A DNA stretch of 64,000 nucleotides from Hippophae tibetana (lineage: Eukaryota; Streptophyta; Magnoliopsida; Rosales; Elaeagnaceae), in contig CM072805.1 in the NCBI GenBank assembly GCA_037013495.1, forward strand, positions 39,737,169-39,801,168, in the 5' to 3' direction. This document shows positions 36,823-49,454 of this stretch, in pieces. Below the pieces are notes generated by a model, which worked only from the letters and a program-made list of their open reading frames with translations, was not told the origin of the DNA and did not search any database. Every line of letters begins with the position of its first letter. The stretch's first letter is position 1. The position numbers and the translations under genes are program-made.

Positions 36823-37586
36823 GTAATTCACATAATAGCCTGCGAGGGCTTTTCTCTCTCTCTCTGAATAAGTACTTTGCAATGCACTGAATGAGCATTG
36901 TTATCTTTTATCATCTACCTTACCTTTCCGTTCTGTTTGGCGCCAAAAAAAGGAGGGGAAGCATAAAATCATAAAGTATTTTTGACATTGAATAGTCCAG
37001 ACCCCACATATAAAATCCCGAATATAGCTGGTTAACTCGTTCATTCGGTTATATAAAAATTGAGCTTTTGTAAAACCACTTCTAAACCGAACCGTAAAAA
37101 GTTTCTCAGAATTTGGTTTTGTTTATGCTTTTGTAAAAAGCACTTCTGAACCAAACAACAAAAACTTTTTCATACTTTCAAGATCAAAAATCACGTTATG
37201 TGCCTATGAGCCTATTAGCCTATGATAATGTGCTTCTTCTATAAACACTTTGTTGTATAATTACATTAAGCATAAATACATACAAAACAGACCCTTCAGC
37301 TAGTTTTATAGGTTATATCAGGCATTGAAAATTGACCAGAGACCCAGAATTGAACACTCAGATATGACTAAAGCAGGCAAACAAACGAGAAAAGAACAAT
37401 AATAAGCCAAAAGTAAAAAATTTCACATAGAAGTATCAAATACTATGATTTTCTAATATCTAGCATTAGATGTAATGTAGTTCAACTATGAGACAAAACT
37501 TAATATATTAATGCTTAGAACTTAAGGATACAGAAGCTAACAAACTCTACTCTTAACAAGTCAAGAAGACATACCAGCTAACAAAG
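36823..37586. other. intergenic between convergent genes
   Basis: This holds 3' regions of the dynein light chain locus (+) and the reductase gene (-). No exon is supported. Confidence 0.5.
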
Positions 37587-38794
37587 TCAAATCACTGGAG
37601 TTAAGAGTGGCTTGTTCAAAGAATAAGCTTCCAAGTTTTTGATAACAAGGTCTGCCATATATGTGCAAGTTTCTAAAGTATCACTTCCCACATGAGGTAA
37701 AAGAACAACATTTTCAAGATCAAACAATTGTTCGGGAACCTCTGGCTCTTCCTCAAACACATCAAGTCCAGCACCCGCTAATCTGCCTTCCATTAATGCA
37801 GAAACCAACTCTGTTTCATCCACATGCCGGCCTCGCCCAATGTTGATGAGAATGCCTTTCGGACCCAACGCATCAATCACTGCACGATTCACAATGTGAT
37901 GGGTTTCTTCTGTTAGATTGCAGGCCACAACAAGTATTTCACAGTTTGATGCTAAATCAATAATGTTTGAGTAGTACTTGTAGTTTGTATGTGGTTTCTT
38001 TGTTCTGGAACAGTAACTAATTGAACAGCCAAATGCTTTGGCTCTCTTTGCTATTGCCGAACCAATTCTGCCTAATCCAACAATTCCAATTGATTTTCCA
38101 CTGAACTAAAGTAGATTTAAGACGAAACAAACGAAGAGTAAATAACTGGAGAAAGTGCTTTAACGAATAATGACATATTTTGTTAGAAATCACAAAATGT
38201 GCTTTCCGAGTTCTTGTAATTCCATTTGAATCATAATTATTATTATTTTTTCCCCATCAGAAGTGATTCTATAGATTCCAAAAGAAGAAGCATTATCAAC
38301 TTCAAGGATTCAAAAAGAAATTTCAGCTTAAGATTGAAGAAGAATACAGAAACACGACCAACCTTTGTAGTTAATCCAAAATCAATTATTCTCCACGAAC
38401 CACTTCTCACAAACTCATCACAAACGCAAAGCCTTCTCAATACCGCCAACATTAATCCAATTGCAATGTCAGCGACATCGTCAGTCAAAACGTCAGGTGT
38501 GTTAGTAACTCTGATCCCCTTTTGCTCACACTTTCTTAAATCAATCTTATCCAAACCTACGCTATAGCTCGCCACGATTTTCAAATTTGGCAAAGAATCA
38601 ATCAGCTCGGCGTCGGCGCCGATTTTGGTGTTTCCGACGACGGCTTGGATCTTATTTGCGTTATCTTTTAAAAATTCGGACATTGAAGAATAGCGCCATA
38701 GCTTGAAAAGAATGAAGCGTTTCTCGAGCTCCCGCCCGAGATAAACGGACATTGGGCACGTCATCAGGACCCGAATTGTGTCCATTTGCAGCAA
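37587..38794 (-). CDS. HPPR: hydroxyphenylpyruvate/hydroxypyruvate reductase (D-2-hydroxyacid dehydrogenase)
   Basis: Two minus-strand exons (38794-38363 and 38105-37587) join in phase 0 to give 316 residues, the usual length for plant HPR2/HPPR enzymes. These cytosolic enzymes reduce 2-oxoacids such as glyoxylate, hydroxypyruvate or 4-hydroxyphenylpyruvate with NAD(P)H. The dinucleotide-binding GLGRIG is at 154-159, following SIGIV. Catalytic residues of the family are present: Arg235 in [11 protein letters not shown], Glu264 in FEEEPEVPE and His282 in LLPHVGS. The start could be Met1 or Met4 (MDTIRVLM), the latter matching most relatives. Substrate preference cannot be told from the sequence. 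It lies 2.4 kb downstream of a decayed paralogue in the same orientation. Confidence 0.93.
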
Positions 38795-41160
38795 AAAAGA
38801 AGATGTTGAAGAAGATCGAGGAATTAGGTTGGGGAATTTCAGCGGATTTTAGCGCCAGGGATTGGGCTCTGCTACATCTTACATGCCCTTTTTTTTATTT
38901 AAATAGAATAATTTTGTTAAAAAATATCAATTTTATTTAAGTTTAAGTAGTAAAAATAAAAATAAAACTCATAATTTATAAATAAATTCTATATACATAT
39001 TTATTTAAAAAATGTAAGCTTTACGTATAAAAAATAAGTTTTATATTTATATTTTTAAATAAAATATATACGTTTTATATGTATATTTTTTTAAAATTGT
39101 TTAAAATTTATATACATATTTTAAAATTTTACATATATATATATATTAAATAATATATAAGACATATAGATATATAATAATTATGTAAAATTGTTAATAA
39201 ATAAGATTAAAAAATTAACTAAAAGTGATAATATGAATTAGTTAGACAATAAAATTATATTTAAAAATAAATATACATAATTGAGAATTAAAAAAATAAA
39301 CTTTAAAACTCAGATAAAATGGTAATACTGTTTAAATAAAATATACCTTATTTTTTATTATGTTATTATTTTAAGTTATTCATAAGCTAAGATATGTTGC
39401 CCACGAGTCACGACATACACGTAGAAGAAGGTATGAATGTATGATATTCAAATCTAGTTAACTGCCAGTAGTATTAAGGATAATCAAATAATTTGATTGA
39501 TATGTTTCAACTTCATAAGGATATAATTATTATTAAATTATAAGTAATTATTTATTTTATTTTATAAGGTGTAAACATATTATAATTATATTAAATTATT
39601 ATTTTAGTTTTAAAATAAAATAAAAAATATAAATTTTAAATTGTTATAATAATTTAATAATTTTCCGAACATACTTTTTTTTGTTATTTTCTTAGTTATG
39701 ATTATAAATAATTTTTTTTAAATATACACTAATTTAAAATTAAAAGGTTATGTATATTATGTTTTACATACGATAATAATGCATAAAAAAAATTTAAGTT
39801 CAATTCAATCTAAAATTTTGATTTATTTAAATTTGGATTAATTTGAATTGACTATTACATTGATTCATTTCAAGTTAAAAATATTAAAGTTTGTTTCAAA
39901 TTGAATTAGATTTGAATTGATGAAAAATAATAGACTATTTAGATCAAGTGTTTAGTTCTAAATAAGGTTTATAGTGTCGAGATATAATTTTTATAAAAAT
40001 GTTAAAAATATTATCGTTGTTGATGAAAATTTAAAAAAAATCACTAAAACTATAAAAACGTTATCAAAAATATGATTTTTTATATAAAATATCAATACAA
40101 TCAACTATTTATATTTTAAACTAACTTACTATTAATACATGTATTCTTAAATACTTATAATATTTAAATTAATCATTAAGTTTTCCAATTAATGAACATA
40201 TTGTATAATATATATTACAAAATATCGTAGAGTAAGTATTTAATTATATTAATTATTATAAATAGATAAATCTCAATATTATTTTTTATTTTGTCAATTT
40301 TTATTTACATTCTCGACAATTTCACAACAATTAAACTAAAAAATATAGATATTATATTTTAATATCGAAATTTGCAAATTAAAAACATTATCACTACAAT
40401 ATATTTTCATTCTCAATCCTAAATAGTATAGTTATTAAAAAAATAGTAAAATAAGTTAATTAATTTTTCTTTTAAATTTTGTAATACCTATTACTAAAAT
40501 ATTTATCAAAGATAATTTATAAACTATCATTTTCACTTTTTTTAATATACTTTTTCAGCATATAATAATTTACGACCATAATTCGATTATAGACAATAAT
40601 TTATTATAACCAGTCAAAACTAATTAAGAATTTTATATTAAAAAAAAATCTCTATAAAAACTCAAGCAAAGCTTTCCAACTCTTTTGGCCCTTTAAGACA
40701 TATACTAGGTATGGATATGAATATAAAAGTTGCACAATTAATATTTAAAGTCAAGCAAAATTGTTCCTCATCTATTCTATTGGTGTTTCCCACTTTTTCA
40801 AGCATTTAAATGGCAAATAAATCCTTGGGAATTATTTTGTTTAGATGAAATTATCTAACACCCCTTTGACAATTGGACCAATTTTAGACACCTTATAACA
40901 TTCAACACTAGTGTGAAATATCGTACTAGTTGGTACTCAGAGTCCAGATAAATAAAAGGGTATTCAGAACAAAGAAAGAAAAAGAAAAAGAAATCCCTCA
41001 AAAACGAGGATCAATTGAAAGTTTAAACAATGATAGGCTGTTTGTTACAAGTAAACATTGAAACTACAAGCTACATCTTCCAAATCCGTAGCACATAAGA
41101 TGAAGCTTGAAGACAATCACATATCAATTCTGCATATGCAACAGCACTATCAAATAGATA
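38795..41160. other. AT-rich intergenic stretch between reductase copies
   Basis: Except for the promoter-proximal bases, this is very A/T-rich. No coding exon, RNA gene or repeat family is supported. Confidence 0.5.
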
Positions 41161-44100
41161 TCAGACCACTGGAGTTAATAATGGCTTGTTCAAAAAGTGA
41201 GCCTCCAAGTTACCAATTACAAGGTCAGCCATAGCCTTTCGAGTTTCGAAGGTGACAATTCCTACATGAGACAAGAGGACTACATTTTCAAGTCCGAATA
41301 ACTGCTCCGGTACTTCAGGCTCTTTCTCAAAGACATCAAGCCCTGCACCACCTAAGCGACCTTCAACCAAGGCAGATACCAACTCAGCTTCATCAACATG
41401 AGGACCCCTCCCAATGTTAATGAGAACCCCTTTTGGTCCCATAGCATCAATGACTTCACAGTCAATAATGTGGTGAGTCTCTTCAGTTAAAGGACAAGCA
41501 ACCACTAAAATGTGGCGGTTGGAAGCCAGCTCTACTACACTTGGATAGTATTTGTATTTCGACTCTGGCTTTTCTGTTCTGGAGTAATAATTGATGGGGC
41601 AATTAAATGCTTCAGCTCTCTTGGCGATTGCCTTGCCGATCCTTCCCAAACCAATGATGTCTACTGTTTTCCACTAAACTGAGAAGGAACAAAAGTTTTG
41701 ATATGAAGAGGAACATTTTAAAAAGCAATAGTGAGAAAACAAACAAATCAGGAAGACCTAACCTTGAACTATCTAAAATATGGTTTCGGAAGAAAGTGCT
41801 TCTAGGATGAAACATATTATTTGTGCCTTCGTTTAGGAAACACAACATGTATTTTCTAAGCCTAAAAGCACTTATGGAATTTTTTTTCGATCTTTTACTG
41901 TTTGAAGCTCTTTTACAGGATCTCAGAAGCAGAATTAACAAACCCTAATACTCAATTACTTTAACAAAACATTTTGATATCTTGTGAAGGTTCTTATCCT
42001 ATACTTTCTTTAGTCAACCATTTAACAGCATAAAAGAAGATGGGCTGACCAAGAAGAAAAAATAGATGAGGCAATAGCAAGTAGGAATAGAAGTAAAACA
42101 ACAATAATTGCACCACATTGCTAATTATAGACCATGTAAATGACAAAATCCCACAGAACATTGGCATAAAACATCAAACATACTAGAAGCTACCAATTAC
42201 CAAAGCATATATTTCTACAAAGACAAGAAGAAGGAAACAATAAACTAAAACAAAAAAAATCATACTCTGCCGAAATTCAGAGGTTGCTCAAATATTTAGC
42301 ATTGGCAAATGTTTTGCATTCTCTTGAATCAAGCACCATCAATTCAGATTATATGACTGTCAGTACAAGTCTCTTTACAAACACCTGTAGTAAGTATATA
42401 CATTGTATAAGAAAATTTATACTTAGTAAATTAATCAGAAAATTATTTTTGTTTATGATAATACATTTTTATTACAATATTTTAAATAAATCGTGAAAAT
42501 AATTATTAATTTTATAAACACAAATATGCAATTTACTTTTTGTAGTGCTATTTTATTACATAGTCTGAATATTTAAAATAATATTGTAAAACGTCAAACA
42601 CAATAAGCAAATAAAATATTTTCTTGATCAATGCTTCATAAATAGACATAAAAAATATATAACACATATATGAAGAAAGTTAAGCACTTCTAAATTCTAA
42701 AAGTAAAAATTATGAACACAGTAAAATAAGTAAAAATTAAACCATAATTAATTTAATAACTTTCTTACTTTTTATAGCATTAAAAGTCTTACATTCTAAT
42801 AAATTCTAATACAAATGAAAAGAATAACATAATAAAAAACTTGGGCGAAACTTGTCTATGTTGCTTTTACACACATTTTTGTATTATCATATCATCAAAT
42901 AAATTGTCCCCCTTCTTCTTAAGTCACAAATTTGAATCGCATCAAATATCGTTTGATATAAAAAATATCAAATAACTTTAAAATAAATTAGAGAAAATAA
43001 AAAAATCCATGGTCATATTATTTAGTAAACTAGATATATAATAATTATTGATGTTACATTATGCACATCAAAAATGCATAAAAATAACTATATGTAATAT
43101 TTAACTATTTTAATTTTATAAAAAAACGTTAAGTGTTATTAAATAATCAAAATTGAAGACTTTTGTAAGTCTAAGTTTTTATTTTTAATTAAGTGGTTAT
43201 GTAAATTATTTATTATTTTACAAATAATTAATTTTAATTAAGAGTATTAAAATTTAGAAATTTTTTGACCGAAATAACTATACATATTATGTAAATATTT
43301 TAAGTTTATATAAAAGAAAGTTATGAATCGTAATTAAATACTAAGTCTTCTGAAATTTCAGTTTTTAATGATTGTTATTAATTATTTCACAAATAATTAA
43401 TTTTAATTAAAAACATTAAAATTTTGAAAAAATACAACAAAAATAATTATACGTAAACTTTTTAAATTTTATGAAAAGAAAATTAAGGAGTGATTAAATA
43501 ATTTTTATCGAAGTCTTTTAAAGTTCTAGTTTTTAATTCCTAATTAATTCATTATGTTTTTTATTTATTATTTTATAAGAATTAATTTTAATTAACGTTA
43601 AAGTTTTAAAGAATTAAAGAAGTATGAAAAAAATACTCATGTGCAATTTATAATTTTTTTGATTTTATAAAAAATAAAATTATGAAAAGGTGATTAGATA
43701 ATCATAACCGAAGTTTTTTAGAATTCTAATTTTTAATTCATAATTAAATCGTTATGTCTTTTATTTATTATTTCAAATAATTAATTTCAATTAAAAACAT
43801 TAAAAAAAAAGTTACAAATAAGTGATTAAATAATACTAATTGAATTCTTTTATAATTCTAATTTTTAATTCTTAATTAACTCATTATATCTATTATTTAT
43901 TATATAAAAGAATTAATTTTAATAAAAAATATTAATATATATATGAAAACTTTTGAATGCACTACAAGTGCTCTTAGAAGCGCAAACGATTTTTCATGCA
44001 TTCAATGACAAATAGAAAAGAGCTTTCAAGAGCTGGGGGGTCCCCTTTTGCAAAACTAAAAATGTGTTTTTTTTCCCCAACAGAAATAAAAAAACTCCCA

Positions 44101-44926
44101 AAAGCAGTTTTAGCAGTAGCTAATCCTCGTAACCAAACAACCGGCTTTAACTAGCATACACACCTTTATTTACTGGAATGACCACAACTTTGCGCCTATA
44201 ACAATCCCAAACAAACAGTGTGAGTAAAAGACATATGGAGTGAAACAAATTCATTTGATTGACAGCTTATTTGCATAACAACAGGCTTTCTAAAGCACAG
44301 TTTCCATTAAATTTTTTTCTTCCCATTTTACAAATAGAAAGTTAAAAATACAACAACCAAATTATGCTTAGCACAGCATTGTAGAAACAAGAAAAAAGGT
44401 AACAAAACATTCCAAGTTTTCCAATTTATCCTTAACTAGAATTATTTTGACCACTATTTAATCGAACCCAGTAATCAAATTTAGCAATGAAAAGAAAAGG
44501 TCAAAACCAACCTCAGTGGTCAGCTTATAGTCTCCATTTGCCACTCCTGACATAGCGATCACTCTCACACAACCTCCTCAGCACTGTGAGTATCAATCCA
44601 ATCGCCATGTCAGCTACGTCTTCGGTCAACACATCGGGTGTGTTGGAAACCCGAATCCCCTTTTCCCTACACTTATTCAAATCGACCTTATCGAGTCCAA
44701 CACTGAAGCAAGAGACAATCTCCAATTTAGGCAAGACATCGATCATTTCGGCGTCGGCACCAGCCATGGCATTGCCAACGACGGCACGGATGGAGCTGGA
44801 ATAGTCCTCGAGGAACTGGTTTTTCTGAGGGAAGGTCCATAGCTTCAAGAGGTTGAAACGCTTATCGAGCTCTTGCTCGAGGTAGGGGTTCATTGGGACT
44901 GGCATGAGAACGCCGATCGATTTCAT
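41161..44926 (-). pseudogene. HPPR: second hydroxyphenylpyruvate reductase copy, with two frameshifts
   Basis: Minus-strand exon 1 runs 44926-44512 and exon 2 41678-41161, separated by a 2.8-kb intron. Exon 1 starts [16 protein letters not shown], the typical HPPR beginning, although the frame stays open upstream to 45130. At the exon 1 end an 8-base deletion relative to the neighbouring copy (after GKW, near 44535) leads at once to a TAA. At the exon 2 start one base is missing after FSGK, giving a TAG at 41663-41661. Downstream, [12 protein letters not shown] with Arg, FEKEP with Glu and SHVG with His are still readable. The last motif has Ser and Ile where the intact copy has Pro and Ser. 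It closely matches known HPPR outside the lesions. Confidence 0.85.
43130..43945. repeat. degenerate AT-rich tandem repeats in the intron of the reductase pseudogene
   Basis: The landmark TTATTATTT-n-AATTAATTTTAATTA recurs at about 43210, 43381, 43567, 43768 and 43899. Around it other shared words recur in the same order (GATTAAATAAT, GAAGTCTTTTA, TCTAGTTTTTAATT). Units are about 130-200 bp and much diverged. Confidence 0.6.
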
Positions 44927-45130
44927 GAAAGGCAGAGGATTTAGGGTTTGAGATTTTGGGAATTTGTTCGATGGCTTTGTCGTTCGATGAAGTTGAAATT
45001 CTGTTGAGGAAATGGTGGTTGGTTTTTGGACTTTTGATTGAGCTTGGACCGTTCCTTCGTCTATGAGAATGGAGCCGCTAACTGAAGATTCCTTTTTCGT
45101 GGCGACAGCCGACAGTAGAGCAATGTGCAC

Positions 45131-46176
45131 TAATAATGATATAGAATATAAAACGACTGCGTTTTTTCGAATGAGAGCAAAATTGGATTGAGCTGGGTAA
45201 ATCTCATTTCCTTTTTTCTATTTGATGTATGAGTTTGGTTTGCAAAATAAATAATAAAAATTATATTATCATTATTGTTATATTTATTTAAACAGTATAT
45301 TATAAATAATGATAAAATTAAAAATAAATTTATTATTTTATAAATAAAATAAAATAAAAATAAACATTTTTAACTTTTAAATAAAATAAAATAAACATAT
45401 ATATATATATATATATATAATTTAAAATTATCTTAAATGATATAACACATTATTATTTGTTAATAAATAGAGTGATTATAATTATATCGAATCAAAAATT
45501 GTTATTTTAATTTTAATTATAATATATTTATGATATTTAATAATAATAATAATAATAATACATTTCAACAAATTCTTTTAAAATAAATTAACTTTTATAT
45601 AAAATGATTTTTATTTCATTTTATATTAATAATTAAATCAAGCAGTATCACTCAATTCTTTTCAATTCCCTATATTGAACCCATTTGTAGTAAAAAAAAT
45701 TAATTAAAAAAAATATTGCATTTGAGATAGATATTTAGACATAAAAGAAACAGAGAAGGGATGGTTAACCATGCACTCTATCTTTAACCACTGAATCAAA
45801 ACCTCAATCTAGTCAATCATTCAACCAAAAAAAGAAATCCTAAAACAAACAAAAAAACAAAAAAAATAGAAAAAGAAAAGAAAAGATGGTAATTTTCTTT
45901 AAACATTTAAACCCAATAAATTCCAAATCATTTGGAAGCTGGGATTTTGTCTCTGCTTCCTCCTCTGTTTTTTTATTTTTTATTTTTTATTTTTCATTTT
46001 AATTTCCCTTAAATCTCATATCCCTCCGAAAAAAATAATTATTGAAAATAACTGAAAAAATAGATATACCTTCCTCCAATCCCTCTTCACCTGTTCAATT
46101 AAACAAATGAACAGAGCTGAAGCTTTATTTTCAGTTGTTAATTATATAAAAGTATTCTTCAAAAAAACAAAAAAGG
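45131..46176. other. AT-rich intergenic stretch
   Basis: Divergent upstream regions of the reductase pseudogene (-) and the RopGEF pseudogene (+). It contains an (AT)n run at about 45397-45419 and A-rich tracts. An ATG at 46107 opens a short frame (MNRAEALFSVV) that would enter the RopGEF frame only with a one-base shift. Confidence 0.45.
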
Positions 46177-46444
46177 TTGAATACTATTGAACAAGAACAA
46201 CAAAGTTACTCACCTAGCCTGTTTCATTTCAAAGCAAAGCTTGTCAATAATGGTGATCCTCATACAAAGAGCTTAAGCGTTGAAAGTGCTACCAATTTTG
46301 TATATCAAGATGAAGAAGAAGAAAAAGAAGAAGATTCTCTAAATGCATTGGAAAGACAACAAATTTCAAATGCTTTTAATTGTAATGACAAGGTCAAAGA
46401 AGAAATTGTTGCTTTGAAAGAAGCCAAAGAAAAACTTGCTTTAG

Positions 46445-46887
46445 GCAAGTTAAACAATTCCTATACATCCACTATTTAATTAATTTATTTATTACTTTTT
46501 TATCTACCAATACTATATTATTGGACACCAAAACTATTTTTTTGTCCATCAATTGATGAGCACCATTTTGAGTGTGAGGAGGAGGAATTGTTGCATCTAT
46601 TGAGGCTCGAATCCATGATCCTTTAGATGTGGGATACTCTTGTTTACCACTTGAACCAGGGGTTGGGGGTGGCACCAAAATTTGCTAGGTGGATGGGTTG
46701 TTGGTCATTAACTAGATTTCATCATAATTCAAAAATTTGTTAAATTTGTGAGACGTAAGTGGTATGAAATGATTTGATAATGCTCTAAAGTGTTTTTAGC
46801 TTCTATTTTGTGTGTCTTAATTATTTAACTAATAATTTTTTATCACATGTATTTGATTTATGGTTTTGTAATTTGGGTTTGTTTTAG
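46445..46887 (+). other. GC-AG intron of the RopGEF pseudogene
   Basis: GCT TTA G is followed by GCAAGT and rejoins AA CTG GAG GAA after TTTTAG at 46887, restoring [11 protein letters not shown]. No GT donor keeps this frame nearby. GCAAGT is the typical donor form for GC-AG introns. Confidence 0.65.
46495..46676 (-). mobile_element. candidate tRNA-derived SINE
   Basis: On the minus strand an A-box match, TGGTTCAAGTGG (46658-46647), is followed 33 bases later by a B-box-like GGATTCGAGCC (46614-46604), the spacing of RNA polymerase III internal promoters. The sequence does not fold as a tRNA and continues about 100 bases to an A/T-rich end. I found no clear target duplication, so the ends are approximate. 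It lies in the GC-AG intron. Confidence 0.5.
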
Positions 46888-48211
46888 AACTGGAGGAAAT
46901 GAAGGAGAGGTTTGCTAAATTGCTTTTGGGTGAAGATATGTCAGGTGGAGGAAAGGGTGTTTCTTCAGCTTTGGCATTGTCAAATGCCTTCACAAATCTA
47001 GCAGGTTTTAATACATTGATCTAATAACAACATACTTCGTTAAAAGCCCTTTTTTATTATAATTTATATGATGATTTTGACATTTTTTATAATCTTGTTT
47101 TCGAATATAACAACTGCGAATTTATTAAAAAATAAATAAATAACAGTTTTAATCTATTTTGTTGGCAAGAAAAGAATTGTTATTATGAATATTAAATTTT
47201 TTGTTTATTTTTGCTTCTGTAATACTGTCAAGCGCTTGATACAAAATAACACTTCTGCAACAAACATAATTTGTTTACTATTAGTGCTTTCATGATTCAA
47301 AAAAAGCATTTTTTTTCCTTACAGAAGCATAAATAAATAACTGTTGTTAATAAAATCTAAACTTATTTTAAAAAAAAAAAAAATCTAAATGTTGATATGC
47401 TATGCAGCTTCAATATTTGGTGAACAACATCGTCTGGAGCCAATGTCAGCTAAAAACAAAGCACGGTGGAGAAAAGAAATAGATTTGCTTTTTTTAGTTA
47501 CAGATTATGTAGTTGAGTTTGTTCCTTCACAACAAAAATCCAAAGAAGGAATAAACATGGAGGTTTGTTAACATCTCTCTGGTCCCTCCAATTCTTTTCT
47601 CCTCTCAATTTAATTTAATGTTCTTTTTCTATCATCATTTATTAGATTACGACGACAAGGCAAATAAATGATCTCCATACGAACATTCCAACCCTTCGCA
47701 AACTCGACAATATGCTTATTGTAAGATAATCAATTTGTCATCTATCTTTTGCTTATTTTCATGCTTGATTCACAATAAAGAAAAACATTCATGCTATTAT
47801 TGTGTTTAATTTAACTGTTAATATATATATAATAGAATGTAAAATGTTATATTTTATTCATATAATCATTTATTATTTTATCTTACTTAAAAATTACAAA
47901 AGTTTATTTTTTAATTTTTTTTAATTAATTTATAATTTTATATTAATATTATCATTATTTTAATTAATTGAAACAAACATATTAAAAGTAATTAATATTT
48001 TTTCTATTAAATTTAATTAATATTGTTATTCTCATTCCAATTAAGTTTTCATTACGAGAAATGAACATCGTCTAAATGTCATGCTTTTGAGATTGTGTGA
48101 AATAGTTTTTAACCAAAACTACTTTCAATAAAATCACAAGCATATATACATCCCATTAGATTGAATATGATCATCGTGTTACATTGTTTGAATTGGTTTG
48201 TCATATCTAAT

Positions 48212-48436
48212 TGTTAGTGTGTGTTGTTGTGGCAGACACCAATGACTCAGTGGAGTAAAACATGGAGCATACAATAATGGTAGTGGATCCATAAAACATA
48301 GATATGTAGGAATTATGGTTATTGTTTAATTTTCGTTTTCTTTGTATACATATATCTCAACTATTGTACAGAAACATATAACAGAAATAATAATGAAATA
48401 TACTGATAATTATCAGAGAAATACCATAATTTGACA
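48212..48436 (+). repeat. 5' LTR of element 2
   Basis: 225 bp from TGTTAGTGTG to TTTGACA. Only its last roughly 40 bases and scattered words resemble the LTR of element 1. Confidence 0.93.
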
Positions 48437-49454
48437 TGGTATCAGAGCAGGATATTGCTAATGAACTACCTGCTGATTTATGACGAAACTACCATTTTTT
48501 GATTGCTGATTTGCAAATCTGCAGACTTGCTGATTTGTTGATTTCTGATTTCTGATTTCTGGTTTCTGATTTCTAAATTCTGATTTCTGATTTCTGGTGT
48601 GGCTACTGATTGTAGCTGCAGTTTTTCGTTTTTTTTGAGTTCTGATTTCTGGTTCATATTCAGCTCTTGTAGCCGTTTCAAACACCAAACATGTGCAGCT
48701 CAGAAATGAAAGCAAGATAGTTATTTCACGATTATTTGTTCAGAAATTCAATAGAAGATTACGGGTTACACTTTAAAATATATATATATATATATATCAG
48801 CATACAACTTACAAGGAGTCAAGGGATTCGCAATCAGAGCAAATTTCTGTTTCTGCTGCAGATTTCTAATTTCAGCTGATTTCTGTTTCCTGCTGCTGAT
48901 TTTTTGATTTCTGGTTTACACTTACCCTCTGAATCTGATTTCTGGGGTGGCCAGTTTGGTTACAGTTTCTCGACACTGGTTCGATCTATGTGGTCGTTCT
49001 GACTTACTCATTGAAACCGTACCGGTCTAATTGGTTGGCTCCAACGATGGTTGCCTCACAGAGTGGCCGGTTTCACCATCAGTTTCTTGTCTGGAAAAGA
49101 AACAGAACACAACGATAACAGGCGCTGATTGCTCGTTGGTGTGGAATTATCGCAGTTTCTCTACGCAGCAACATATATTTTGTGGTTTATCTGCATGTGT
49201 GGAACGAGAAGGAATTGCACAGAAGTTGCGTGAAGCCACAGTAGAAGAAACTGCGTTGAGAAACGCAGTAGAAGAAGCTGCGCTGAGGAGGAAGAAGGGG
49301 CTGCGCGAGAGAAAAAAAAGGGATTTAGGGTTACGAAGGGCTGCGAAAATGATTTAGGTTTAGAAATTTTTCTTTATATAGTGTTGTACGAATTGTAAAA
49401 AAAAAGGAGAAAAAAAGAAGAAGGAAAAACGGAAGGAAAAAAATTTTAGATTTC
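48437..49454 (+). other. leader of element 2, with a CTGATTT-rich minisatellite
   Basis: About 1 kb of untranslated leader between LTR and gag. Positions 48520-48605 consist of imperfect repeats of TGATTTC/TGATTTCTGG, recurring again near 48865-48945. The GC-rich part after 49200 encodes short repeats (GAAGCTGCG type) and ends just before the gag ATG at 49455. Confidence 0.65.
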
